The notes under the pieces: generated by a model | Seen by the model: only the letters and a program-made list of their open reading frames with translations | What the model was told of the DNA's origin: nothing | Databases searched by the model: none | From: Sinisalibacter lacisalsi | Lineage (GTDB): Bacteria > Pseudomonadota > Alphaproteobacteria > Rhodobacterales > Rhodobacteraceae | Direction: 5' to 3' | Length of the DNA: 64,000 bases | Assembly (NCBI RefSeq): GCF_014640115.1 | Contig: NZ_BMGI01000001.1 | Span: 518,501 to 582,500, forward strand | Shown here: positions 57,534 to 64,000 of the stretch, piece after piece | Numbering within the stretch: position 1 is the first letter of the stretch | Layout: every line of letters starts with the position of its first letter | Made by a program: the position numbers and the translations under genes

Positions 57534-58388
57534 ATGGGTATCCGGACCGCAACGGGGGCAACGCCGCACAAATACGACAAGCGCAACCTGACCTATGCCC
57601 ACAGCTTCGAAAACGGCCTGCAGGCGAGCACGATCCGCGCGATCGAGTGGCTGACCGGAAAGATTTCGATCATCCGCATGGTGCGTGAGTTCGAGCGCCG
57701 CGGCGGCGCCGAGGGCCTGGCGTTCTGGCGCGCCGCCCTTGACGTCATGGGGATCGAGATCACCACGCCGGCGGCGCAGTTCGAGCATATTCCCAAGACC
57801 GGGCCGGTGGTGGTGGTGGCGAACCATCCGCATGGGCTGGTCGACGGCATGATCATGGCCGAGCTCATCGCCCGGGTGCGTGATGATTTCCAGATCCTCA
57901 CCCGGGAGGTGCTGACCGGGCTCGACGCGGTGGCCTCCTCCTTCCTGATCCCGGTGCCGTTCCCGCACGACAAGGACGCGCAGAAGAAGAGCGTCGAGAT
58001 GCGGGCCAGGGCGATGGAACGGCTCAACGCCGGCGGCCTCATCTGCATTTTTCCGTCGGGCGTGGTCGCCAGTTCGAAAACCGCGTTCGGGCCGGTGGAA
58101 GAGGCGGAATGGAACGTCTTTACCGCGCAGTTGATACGGCGGTCGGGCGCGGCGGTCGTCCCGATCCATTTCCGGGGGCGCAACTCGCGCTGGTACCAGA
58201 TCGCCAACCGGCTCTCATCGACCCTGCGACAGGCGCTCCTGCTGCACGAGGTGGTGCACGTCTGCAACCAGCCGCATGGCCCGGTGATCGGTGCGCCGCT
58301 GACGCCGGCGCAGTTGGATCGCCTAGCCACCGACCCGCGCGGCTTCATCGCCTGGCTGCGGGCCCACACCCTTTCGCTGCAGGATTGA
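57534..58388 (+). CDS. Lysophospholipid acyltransferase-like protein
   Basis: The 284-residue PlsC-superfamily protein has the catalytic region VVVANHPHGLVDGMIMAE, in which His and Asp are separated as in the NHPxGxxDG subgroup (one residue more than classical Hx4D), and the phosphate-binding region LICIFPSGVVASS. It likely acylates a lysophospholipid or ornithine lipid at the membrane. Located directly after ptsH, with ATG 57534 and GAGGTCCGAG upstream, so it is in the same operon. A GC repeat follows. Confidence 0.83.
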   Translation: MGIRTATGATPHKYDKRNLTYAHSFENGLQASTIRAIEWLTGKISIIRMVREFERRGGAEGLAFWRAALDVMGIEITTPAAQFEHIPKTGPVVVVANHPHGLVDGMIMAELIARVRDDFQILTREVLTGLDAVASSFLIPVPFPHDKDAQKKSVEMRARAMERLNAGGLICIFPSGVVASSKTAFGPVEEAEWNVFTAQLIRRSGAAVVPIHFRGRNSRWYQIANRLSSTLRQALLLHEVVHVCNQPHGPVIGAPLTPAQLDRLATDPRGFIAWLRAHTLSLQD

Positions 58389-58447
58389 CCCGCGCGAACG
58401 GTGCGCCTTCGGCGCGCTCTTTGCGATTTCGTTCAGGCCACGAAAGC

Positions 58448-58497
58448 CCTGGGGGCGCTGCCCCCAGACCCCCGAGGTATTTCGCGACCCAAGAAGA
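58448..58497. repeat. GC-palindrome repeat, copy 2
   Basis: CTGGGGGCGCTGCCCCCAG is followed by ACCCCCGAGGTATTT and GAAG. It matches copy 1 at 22406-22457 in structure and in the tail. It again lies between convergent genes. Confidence 0.7.
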
Positions 58498-58509
58498 CGG
58501 GGCCGGTCG

Positions 58510-59385
58510 CTAGCGTGTCGGCACCGGTTCATCGCCGCGGTAGTCATAGAAGCCGCGCCCGGTCTTGCGGCCGAGCCAGCCGGCCTCGACGTATTTGGTG
58601 AGCAGCGGGCAGGGGCGATATTTGGTGTCGGCCAGCCCGTCGTGGAGCACGTTCATGATCGCGAGGCAGGTGTCGAGTCCGATGAAATCGGCCAGTTCCA
58701 GTGGCCCCATCGGGTGATTGGCGCCGAGCTTCATGGATTCGTCGATGGATTTGACCGAGCCGACTCCCTCGTAAAGCGTGTAGACCGCCTCGTTGATCAT
58801 CGGCATCAGGATGCGGTTGACGATGAAGGCGGGAAAATCCTCCGCCGGGGCGGCGGTCTTGCCGAGGCGGTTCACCACCTCGAGACAGGCGGCGTAGGTG
58901 GCCTGGTCGGTGGCGATGCCGCGGATCAGTTCGACCAGCTGCATCACCGGCACCGGGTTCATGAAGTGGAATCCCATGAACTTCTCGGGCCGGTCGGTGC
59001 GCGAGGCGAGGCGGGTGATTGATATCGACGAGGTGTTGGAGGTGAGGATCGTTTCGGGCTTGAGATGCGGCAGCAGGTCTTCGAAGATAGCCTGTTTCAC
59101 GCTTTCGCGCTCGGTCGCGGCCTCGATCACGAGGTCCGCCTGGCCAAGATCGGCGAGCCGGAGCGTGGGCTTGATGCGGGCGAGCGCCTCGTCGCGCTCG
59201 GTTGCGGTGATCTTCTCGCGGGAGACCTGGCGGTCGAGGTTCTTCCCGATCGTTGCGAGCGCGCGGTCGATCGCCGCCTGGTCGACGTCGTTGAGGAAAA
59301 CCTCGTAGCCTGCCAGTGCCATCACGTGGGCGATCCCGTTGCCCATCTGTCCCGCACCGACGACGCCGACCGTTTCTATTGCCAT
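58510..59385 (-). CDS. hbdA: 3-hydroxybutyryl-CoA dehydrogenase
   Basis: The 291-residue NAD-dependent enzyme oxidises (S)-3-hydroxybutyryl-CoA to acetoacetyl-CoA or works in reverse. The N-terminal Rossmann motif is VGAGQMGNGIAH (about 9-20). The catalytic His/Glu region is FHFMNPVPVMQLVELIRG; the C-terminal domain has NRILMPMINEAVY and GLDTCLAIM. It is a monofunctional dehydrogenase, not fused to enoyl-CoA hydratase. Related to the PHB/ethylmalonyl-CoA genes elsewhere in the window. Divergent from DUF6473. Confidence 0.95.
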   Translation of the reverse strand: MAIETVGVVGAGQMGNGIAHVMALAGYEVFLNDVDQAAIDRALATIGKNLDRQVSREKITATERDEALARIKPTLRLADLGQADLVIEAATERESVKQAIFEDLLPHLKPETILTSNTSSISITRLASRTDRPEKFMGFHFMNPVPVMQLVELIRGIATDQATYAACLEVVNRLGKTAAPAEDFPAFIVNRILMPMINEAVYTLYEGVGSVKSIDESMKLGANHPMGPLELADFIGLDTCLAIMNVLHDGLADTKYRPCPLLTKYVEAGWLGRKTGRGFYDYRGDEPVPTR

Positions 59386-59563
59386 GTTTCGCTCCCTGAG
59401 GTTTCGCGGCGACCTTAGGCGCGCGGCGCGCCCGCGTGCAAGCGAAAGGCGCCGGTCCGAGATTGACGAAAGGCCAACCGAACGTCGCGTATTTTCGCCT
59501 TAGCCATTTCGCAAGAGTTTGCTGCGACCCTCGTTGCCGGGTGAGAAGAATGGAGTGGGTGGA

Positions 59564-60391
59564 ATGGCCTATGAAGAGCTGGGCAGCAATGCCCTCGAGT
59601 ATTTCCCGTGTCGCTATGGCAAGTCGAAGCTCCTGTTCAGGGGGCCGAAGCGCAAGCTTGAGGGCGATTATGTCGCCGTGCTCGGGGGAAGTGAAACCTA
59701 TGGCAGGTTCGTCGAGCGGCCCTATCCGGCGCTGGCCGAGGAATTGCTGGGCCGCAAGGTGGTGAACTTCGGGATCGGCAATGCCGGCCTCGATGTTTTC
59801 GCCCAGGATCCGACGATCCGCGACGCCTGTTCGCGGGCAAAGGTGACGGTGATCCAGATCGGCGGGGCGCAGAACATGTCGAACCGGTTCTACGCGGTGC
59901 ACCCGCGCCGCAACGATCGTTTCCTGCGCGCCTCGACCCTGCTGAAGACGGTTTACCGTGATGTCGATTTCACCGAGTTCAACTTCACGCGTCACCTCCT
60001 GACCGCCCTCAAGCGGGAAAGCGCGGAGCGTTTCGCGATGGTGGAGCAGGAACTCAAGGAGGCCTGGACGGCGCGGATGAAAACGCTGGTCTCGGGCATC
60101 GAATCCGACGTGGTGCTGTTGTGGTTGTCGGACCATCCGCCGGAGGCATGCGTGACCCGCACAGCCGATGGCGGTGACCCGTTGTTCGTCGACCGGGCCA
60201 TGCTGCGCGAGGTGTCGGTCTACGCGGCGGGCGTTGTCGAGGTGGTCGTGAGCCGCGACGAGATTACGGCGGGCCGTGAACGGCTGGTGTTCGGGGCCCT
60301 CGAGGAGCCGGCCGCGCGCGAGATGCTCGGCACGGTCGCGCATGAAAAGGCGGCGGCGGCGCTGCACTCGGTGCTCGCGCCGCTGCTTTGA
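59564..60391 (+). CDS. DUF6473 family protein
   Basis: The 275-residue protein begins MAYEELGSNALEYFPCRYGK, with SKLLFRGPKRKLEGDYVAVLGGSETYG, the hallmark start of the Rhodobacterales DUF6473 family. GGSETYGRFV and FGIGNAGLDVF suggest an SGNH-hydrolase-like or sulfotransferase-like fold, but no enzyme activity is known. ATG 59564 has GGAG upstream; an earlier in-frame start (59519) is less likely. Convergent with etfA through a shared terminator. Confidence 0.8.
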   Translation: MAYEELGSNALEYFPCRYGKSKLLFRGPKRKLEGDYVAVLGGSETYGRFVERPYPALAEELLGRKVVNFGIGNAGLDVFAQDPTIRDACSRAKVTVIQIGGAQNMSNRFYAVHPRRNDRFLRASTLLKTVYRDVDFTEFNFTRHLLTALKRESAERFAMVEQELKEAWTARMKTLVSGIESDVVLLWLSDHPPEACVTRTADGGDPLFVDRAMLREVSVYAAGVVEVVVSRDEITAGRERLVFGALEEPAAREMLGTVAHEKAAAALHSVLAPLL

Positions 60392-60407
60392 TGGCCGCGC
60401 CGCGACG

Positions 60408-60437
60408 AAAAAGGCCCGCCGGTCTGGCGGGCCTTTT
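60408..60437. terminator. Bidirectional terminator between DUF6473 and etfA
   Basis: An AAAAGGCCCGCC/GGCGGGCCTTTT stem with a GGTCT loop lies between two convergent genes. It has T runs in both directions. Confidence 0.9.
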
Positions 60438-60456
60438 GCCGTGTTGTCGTGACGCG

Positions 60457-61377
60457 TCAGAGCTTTTCGACGAGTTCCGGCACCGCCTCGAAGAGGTCGG
60501 CGACGAGGCCGTAATCGGCGACTTGGAAGATCGGGGCTTCTTCGTCCTTGTTGATCGCGACGATGACCTTCGAATCCTTCATCCCCGCGAGATGCTGGAT
60601 CGCGCCGGAGATCCCGACCGCCACGTAGAGCGCGGGGGCGACGACCTTGCCGGTCTGACCCACCTGCCAGTCGTTCGGGGCGAAGCCCGAATCGACCGCG
60701 GCGCGCGAGGCGCCGACGGCGGCGCCGAGCTTGTCGGCGAGCTTCTCGATCAGGGCGAAATCGGCTTCCGAGCCGACGCCGCGGCCGCCGGACACGACGA
60801 TCCCGGCGGAGGTGAGTTCCGGCCGGTCGCTCTCGGCGACCTTGTCCTCGACCCAGGCGCTCACGCCCTTGTCACCGGCGCCGGCGATGGCCTCGACCGG
60901 GGCATTGCCGCCTTCGCCGGCGGCCTCGAAGGTCGAGGTGCGCACCGAGATCACCTTGGTGGCATCGTGCGATTTCACCGTCTGGATCGCGTTGCCGGCA
61001 TAAATCGGGCGCTCGAAGGTGTCGGCGTCGACGACGACGGAAATGTCGGAGATCACCATCACGTCGAGCAGGGCGGCGACGCGCGGCAGGATGTTCTTGG
61101 CGTCCGCCGTGGCGGCGGCCACGATGTGGCTGTAATCGCCCGCGAGCGAGACGATCAGGTCGGCGACCGGCTCGGCCAGCATGTTGGCATAGGCCGCATC
61201 ATCGGCCACCAGCACCTTCGCCACGCCATCGAGCTTGGCGGCGGCTTCAGCGGCGGCGGCGGGGCCGGTGACGAGCACGGTGACCTCGCCCATCGCCTTC
61301 GCGGCGGTCACGGCCTTGGCGGTGGCGTCGATGTGCAGCGCCCCCCCGGCGACTTCGGCAAGAAGAAGAACGGCCAT
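60457..61377 (-). CDS. etfA: Electron transfer flavoprotein alpha subunit
   Basis: The 306-residue subunit binds FAD and passes electrons from acyl-CoA-type dehydrogenases (such as Mcd, 48086) to ETF:ubiquinone oxidoreductase. The C-terminal FAD domain shows [44 protein letters not shown] and [17 protein letters not shown]. It overlaps etfB by 1 base. Confidence 0.97.
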   Translation of the reverse strand: MAVLLLAEVAGGALHIDATAKAVTAAKAMGEVTVLVTGPAAAAEAAAKLDGVAKVLVADDAAYANMLAEPVADLIVSLAGDYSHIVAAATADAKNILPRVAALLDVMVISDISVVVDADTFERPIYAGNAIQTVKSHDATKVISVRTSTFEAAGEGGNAPVEAIAGAGDKGVSAWVEDKVAESDRPELTSAGIVVSGGRGVGSEADFALIEKLADKLGAAVGASRAAVDSGFAPNDWQVGQTGKVVAPALYVAVGISGAIQHLAGMKDSKVIVAINKDEEAPIFQVADYGLVADLFEAVPELVEKL

Positions 61378-62135
61378 CAGATCACCCCCGCATCTTTGAG
61401 TTTGGTCACGAGCTCATCCACCGAGCCCACGATCTCGCCGGCCTTGCGCACCGGCGGCTCGGTGGTTTTCACCACTTCGAGGCGCGGGCTCACGTCGACG
61501 CCGTAATCGGCGGGCGTTTTCTCGTCGATCGGCTTTTTCTTCGCCTTCATGATGTTGGGCAGCGAGGCATAGCGCGGCTCGTTGAGGCGCAGATCGGCGG
61601 TGACGACCGCGGGCAGGTTGACCCTGATCGTCTGCAGGCCGCCATCGACCTCGCGGGTCACCGTGGCGCTGTCGCCATCCACGTCGAGCTTGGAGGCGAA
61701 GGTGGCCTGCGCCCAGCCCATCAGGGCGGCGAGCATCTGGCCGGTGGCGTTCATGTCGTTGTCGATCGCCTGCTTGCCCATGATCACCAGGCCGGGCTGC
61801 TCTTCCTCGACAACCTTGGCAAGGATCTTGGCGACGGCGAGCGGTTCGATGTCCTGCTGCACATCCTCGGCCGCGACCACGAGAATACCGCGATCGGCAC
61901 CCATCGCCAGCCCGGTGCGGATCGTCTCCTGCGCCTGCTTCACACCGATCGAGACAAGCACGATTTCCTCGACCTTTCCGGCCTCCTTGAGGCGGATGGC
62001 CTCTTCGACGGCGATCTCGTCGAAGGGGTTCATCGACATTTTCACGTTGGCGAGATCGACCCCGGAACCATCCGCTTTCACGCGGACCTTCACATTGTAG
62101 TCGATCACGCGCTTAACCGGCACAAGCACCTTCAT
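61377..62135 (-). CDS. etfB: Electron transfer flavoprotein beta subunit
   Basis: The 252-residue subunit is the AMP-binding partner of EtfA. Marks are [52 protein letters not shown] (the recognition region) and [25 protein letters not shown]. The start is ATG 62135 with GGGAGAGAC upstream. First gene of the etfBA operon; the 235-base upstream region contains a degenerate TTAGCGCTAA-like motif at 62286. Confidence 0.97.
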   Translation of the reverse strand: MKVLVPVKRVIDYNVKVRVKADGSGVDLANVKMSMNPFDEIAVEEAIRLKEAGKVEEIVLVSIGVKQAQETIRTGLAMGADRGILVVAAEDVQQDIEPLAVAKILAKVVEEEQPGLVIMGKQAIDNDMNATGQMLAALMGWAQATFASKLDVDGDSATVTREVDGGLQTIRVNLPAVVTADLRLNEPRYASLPNIMKAKKKPIDEKTPADYGVDVSPRLEVVKTTEPPVRKAGEIVGSVDELVTKLKDAGVI

Positions 62136-62285
62136 CGGCGTGTCTCTCCCTTGGGTTTGCCCGCGCGGCACGCCGCGGGGTGGTGAGTCTGCACCGTTGT
62201 TTACCGGCTCATTCCGTCCGGGAACAATGCCAAAGCGACAGAAAATTGCGCCGCAACGCCGCGTTCTTCGGGCCAGGAGGCGGCG

Positions 62286-62295
62286 TTAGCGGTAG
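62286..62295. promoter_or_regulatory. Degenerate TTAGCGCTAA-like site upstream of etfB
   Basis: GTTAGCGGTAGC differs by one base from the pckA site GTTAGCGCTAGC. It lies 150 bases upstream of the etfB start. It is weak alone; its value depends on the other two sites. Confidence 0.25.
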
Positions 62296-62370
62296 CAAGG
62301 CGCGCCGGAAGCGGCGTGCGATTGCATGATCGGATGCCTGGACGTTGCGAGACGCATTGCCGCGACTATC

Positions 62371-62943
62371 CTACCGGGTTGCCCCCGGCACCCAGAGCAC
62401 ATCCTCGGCGCCGGTTTCATTGGCCACCCGCGCCGCGACGAAGCACCAGTCCGACAGCCGGTTGAGATAGCGGATCGCGGCCGGGTTCACGGTTTCCTCG
62501 CCGGCGAGTTCCACCGCCAGCCGTTCTGCCCGGCGCGATACCGTGCGCGTAAGATGCAGGTAGGCCGAAAGCGCGGAGCCGCCGGGCAGGATGAAGCTGC
62601 GCAGCGCTTCGAGCCCGGCGTTCATCGCGTCGATCTCGGCCTCGAGCCGGTCGACCTGCGATTGCACGATGCGCAGCGGCGTGTATTCCGCCTCGTCGTC
62701 GCGCTCCGGGTTCGGGCGCGAGAGATCGGCACCGAGATCGAACAAATCGTTCTGGATCATAGCAAGCTTTGCATCTATCTCGCCCTCGGCATGCAGCCGG
62801 GCTAGGCCGATGGTGGCGTTGGTCTCGTCCACCGTGCCGTAGGCGGTGACCCGCAGGGAATGTTTCGGCACTCGCGTGCCATCGGACAGCGCCGTATCGC
62901 CGGCATCGCCGGTTCGGGTGTAGATCTTGTTGAGCACCACCAT
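62371..62943 (-). CDS. Cob(I)alamin adenosyltransferase, PduO type
   Basis: The 190-residue enzyme transfers the adenosyl group of ATP to cob(I)alamin to make coenzyme B12, needed by methylmalonyl-CoA and ethylmalonyl-CoA mutases. Visible are IYTRTGDAGDTALSDG, the AYGTVDETNATIGLAR segment, the Arg-rich LTRTVSRRAERLAV and YLNRLSDWCFVAAR. Located 3 bases after the HIG1 protein gene on the same strand. Confidence 0.93.
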   Translation of the reverse strand: MVVLNKIYTRTGDAGDTALSDGTRVPKHSLRVTAYGTVDETNATIGLARLHAEGEIDAKLAMIQNDLFDLGADLSRPNPERDDEAEYTPLRIVQSQVDRLEAEIDAMNAGLEALRSFILPGGSALSAYLHLTRTVSRRAERLAVELAGEETVNPAAIRYLNRLSDWCFVAARVANETGAEDVLWVPGATR

Positions 62944-62946
62944 GGG

Positions 62947-63150
62947 TCAGCCTCCGCGACGAATCCAGACAAACAGAAGTATGAGCGCGATCGCCAACGC
63001 CTGTGCATAGATCCGCCAGCGCATGATGCGGTTGGCGTGCTTCTTGTTGAAGTCGCCGCCGCGCGCGAAGCCGCCGATGCCGGTGAGCAGGATGATCGCC
63101 ACCGCGGCCACGGCCACGACGACAACAAGGAAAAGCGGGTCTCTGAACAT
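62947..63150 (-). CDS. Twin-transmembrane HIG1-like protein
   Basis: The 67-residue protein has two membrane helices (about 7-25 and 47-63) and a short loop. The HIG1 signature is visible as RIMRWRIYAQ (Arg44, Arg46, Gln50). Eukaryotic HIG1 proteins and alphaproteobacterial relatives associate with cytochrome oxidase, but this function is not shown here. GGGAGCC precedes the ATG. Operon with the adenosyltransferase. Confidence 0.8.
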   Translation of the reverse strand: MFRDPLFLVVVVAVAAVAIILLTGIGGFARGGDFNKKHANRIMRWRIYAQALAIALILLFVWIRRGG

Positions 63151-63240
63151 GGCGGCTCCCTGATCGCGTTGGGCCTTGGATAACGGGTTTGGCGCGGCTT
63201 GGCGAGGGGGCGCGAGGCCGTCTGCCGGGCGGACGCGCGG

Positions 63241-64000
63241 TCAACTTCGCGCGAGGATGCGGTCGGCCAGGCGGGTGGGGAGCAGGCGCTTGAGGATGGC
63301 CGCCGCGTAGGTCGGCGTTGTCACCAGGTAGCGCGCGCGCGGCCGCGGGCTCTCGAACGCGTGGGCCAGCTTGCGCGTCACCGCTGCGGGCGGAAGTTCG
63401 AAGGCGTCGGGCTTGGTGGTGTTGTCGTAGAGCCGTTTGAGCAGGCTGGCCTCGTATTGTGCCCGCCTGGGCGAGGCGCGCCAGTCCACCCAGGCCTCGA
63501 AATGCGGGCGCGACTTGGCGCGGATCATCGAGGTGATCGGCCCCGGTTCGATCAGGACGGTGTCGATATTGGCGTCGGCCATCTCCAGCCGCAGAGTGTC
63601 GCCATACCCTTCGAGGGCAAACTTGGTCGACGCATAAGCGCCGCGCCAGCGAATCGTGGTGAAGCCGAGCACTGACGAGTTGAGCACGATCCGCCCGTGC
63701 CCCTGCGTCCGCATCACGGGAATGGTCTGGCGCACCAGTTCGTGCACGCCGAAGAAATTCGTCTCGAAGATCGCGCGCAGGGCGTCGGTCGGCAGGTCTT
63801 CCAGCGCGCCGGGCAGGCCGAAGGCGCCGTTGGCGAAGATCGCGTCGAGCGTGCCGCCGGTGCGGGAGGTGGCCTCGGCGAGCGCGGCGCGGATGGTGTC
63901 GGGGTCGGTGTGGTCGAGCGGGAAGCTCTCCAGCCCATCGGCTTCGAGACGGGCGCAATCGGCCGGGTCGCGGCAGGTGGCGAAGACGCGCCAGCCGCGA
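63241..64000 (-). CDS. Short-chain dehydrogenase/reductase, C-terminal 253 residues (runs off the right edge)
   Basis: The visible part starts in the Rossmann fold after the cofactor glycine motif (RGWRVFATCRDPADC...) and contains ANGAFG in place of the usual NNAG, the catalytic Ser in NSSVLGF and YASTK with the Tyr/Lys pair, and the post-catalytic LEPGPITSMI-like IEPGPITSMIRA. The extended C-terminus (ILKRLLPTRLADRILARS) is typical of short-chain dehydrogenases of the retinol/fatty-acyl type (SDR). The N-terminus with its TGxxxGxG lies outside the window. Confidence 0.88.
   Translation of the reverse strand, partial: RGWRVFATCRDPADCARLEADGLESFPLDHTDPDTIRAALAEATSRTGGTLDAIFANGAFGLPGALEDLPTDALRAIFETNFFGVHELVRQTIPVMRTQGHGRIVLNSSVLGFTTIRWRGAYASTKFALEGYGDTLRLEMADANIDTVLIEPGPITSMIRAKSRPHFEAWVDWRASPRRAQYEASLLKRLYDNTTKPDAFELPPAAVTRKLAHAFESPRPRARYLVTTPTYAAAILKRLLPTRLADRILARS

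Overview
The window is about 64 kb of high-GC, densely packed chromosomal DNA from an alphaproteobacterium, very probably a member of the Rhodobacterales (Rhodobacteraceae/Roseobacter group). The basis is gene content and order: argH-DUF2834-lysA-TIGR02302, pckA divergent from chvI-chvG-hprK-rapZ-EIIA(Man)-ptsH, rpoZ-rel-DUF2062-pdxJ-acpS-lepB-rnc-era-recO, a methylsuccinyl-CoA dehydrogenase typical of the ethylmalonyl-CoA pathway, phaA/phaB, DUF1491, DUF6473 and a twin-TM HIG1 protein. Neighbouring genes often overlap by 1-4 bases. Both ends cut genes: a TIGR02302 membrane protein at the left and an SDR at the right. I saw no rRNA, tRNA, prophage, IS element or CRISPR array.

Layout. 1-5.5 kb: amino-acid biosynthesis (lysA, argH), a TlpA-like thioredoxin and tag. 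5.6-9.6 kb: an EAL-domain protein, phaA and phaB (each with its own terminator and palindromic promoter motif) and a DMT exporter. 9.7-15.1 kb: DUF465, a TrmN6-like methyltransferase, DUF2007, a polyprenyl diphosphate synthase, small membrane proteins and the ispH-DUF3429-methyltransferase-rnhA operon. 15.2-25.3 kb: NYN protein, folK, sfsA, map, an orphan TRAP binding protein, HAD phosphatase, rsmD, ferredoxin reductase, peroxiredoxin, DUF302, a FemAB/GNAT-like protein, GDPD and RidA. 25.5-34.9 kb: a long co-directional housekeeping run from rpoZ/rel to recO. 34.9-40.8 kb: TetR, the SRP RNA gene (minus strand), a 5'-nucleotidase-like enzyme, nudC, SRPBCC, pheA and a membrane cytochrome c. 41-46.9 kb: a yejABEF-type oligopeptide ABC transporter. 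46.9-51 kb: rsgA, mcd, a TauE-like permease and a frameshifted small cytochrome c. 51-58.4 kb: pckA and the ChvI/ChvG-regulatory PTS operon. 58.5-64 kb: hydroxybutyryl-CoA dehydrogenase, DUF6473, etfBA, cobalamin adenosyltransferase, HIG1 protein and SDR.

Functional links. PhaA, PhaB, hydroxybutyryl-CoA dehydrogenase, Mcd, EtfAB (the likely electron acceptor for Mcd) and the B12 adenosyltransferase (cofactor for the ethylmalonyl- and methylmalonyl-CoA mutases) fit C2/polyhydroxybutyrate metabolism through the ethylmalonyl-CoA pathway. PckA, ChvIG and the PTS proteins form the classical alphaproteobacterial carbon/envelope regulatory locus.

Most notable non-coding or unusual items: a multi-helix element at 2451-2580 in the 437-base gap before lysA; the SRP RNA gene; a candidate PhaR box between the -35 and -10 of phaA; a TTAGCGCTAA-type palindrome upstream of dctP, pckA and (degenerate) etfBA; and a one-base frameshift that destroys the last helix of a small cytochrome c.
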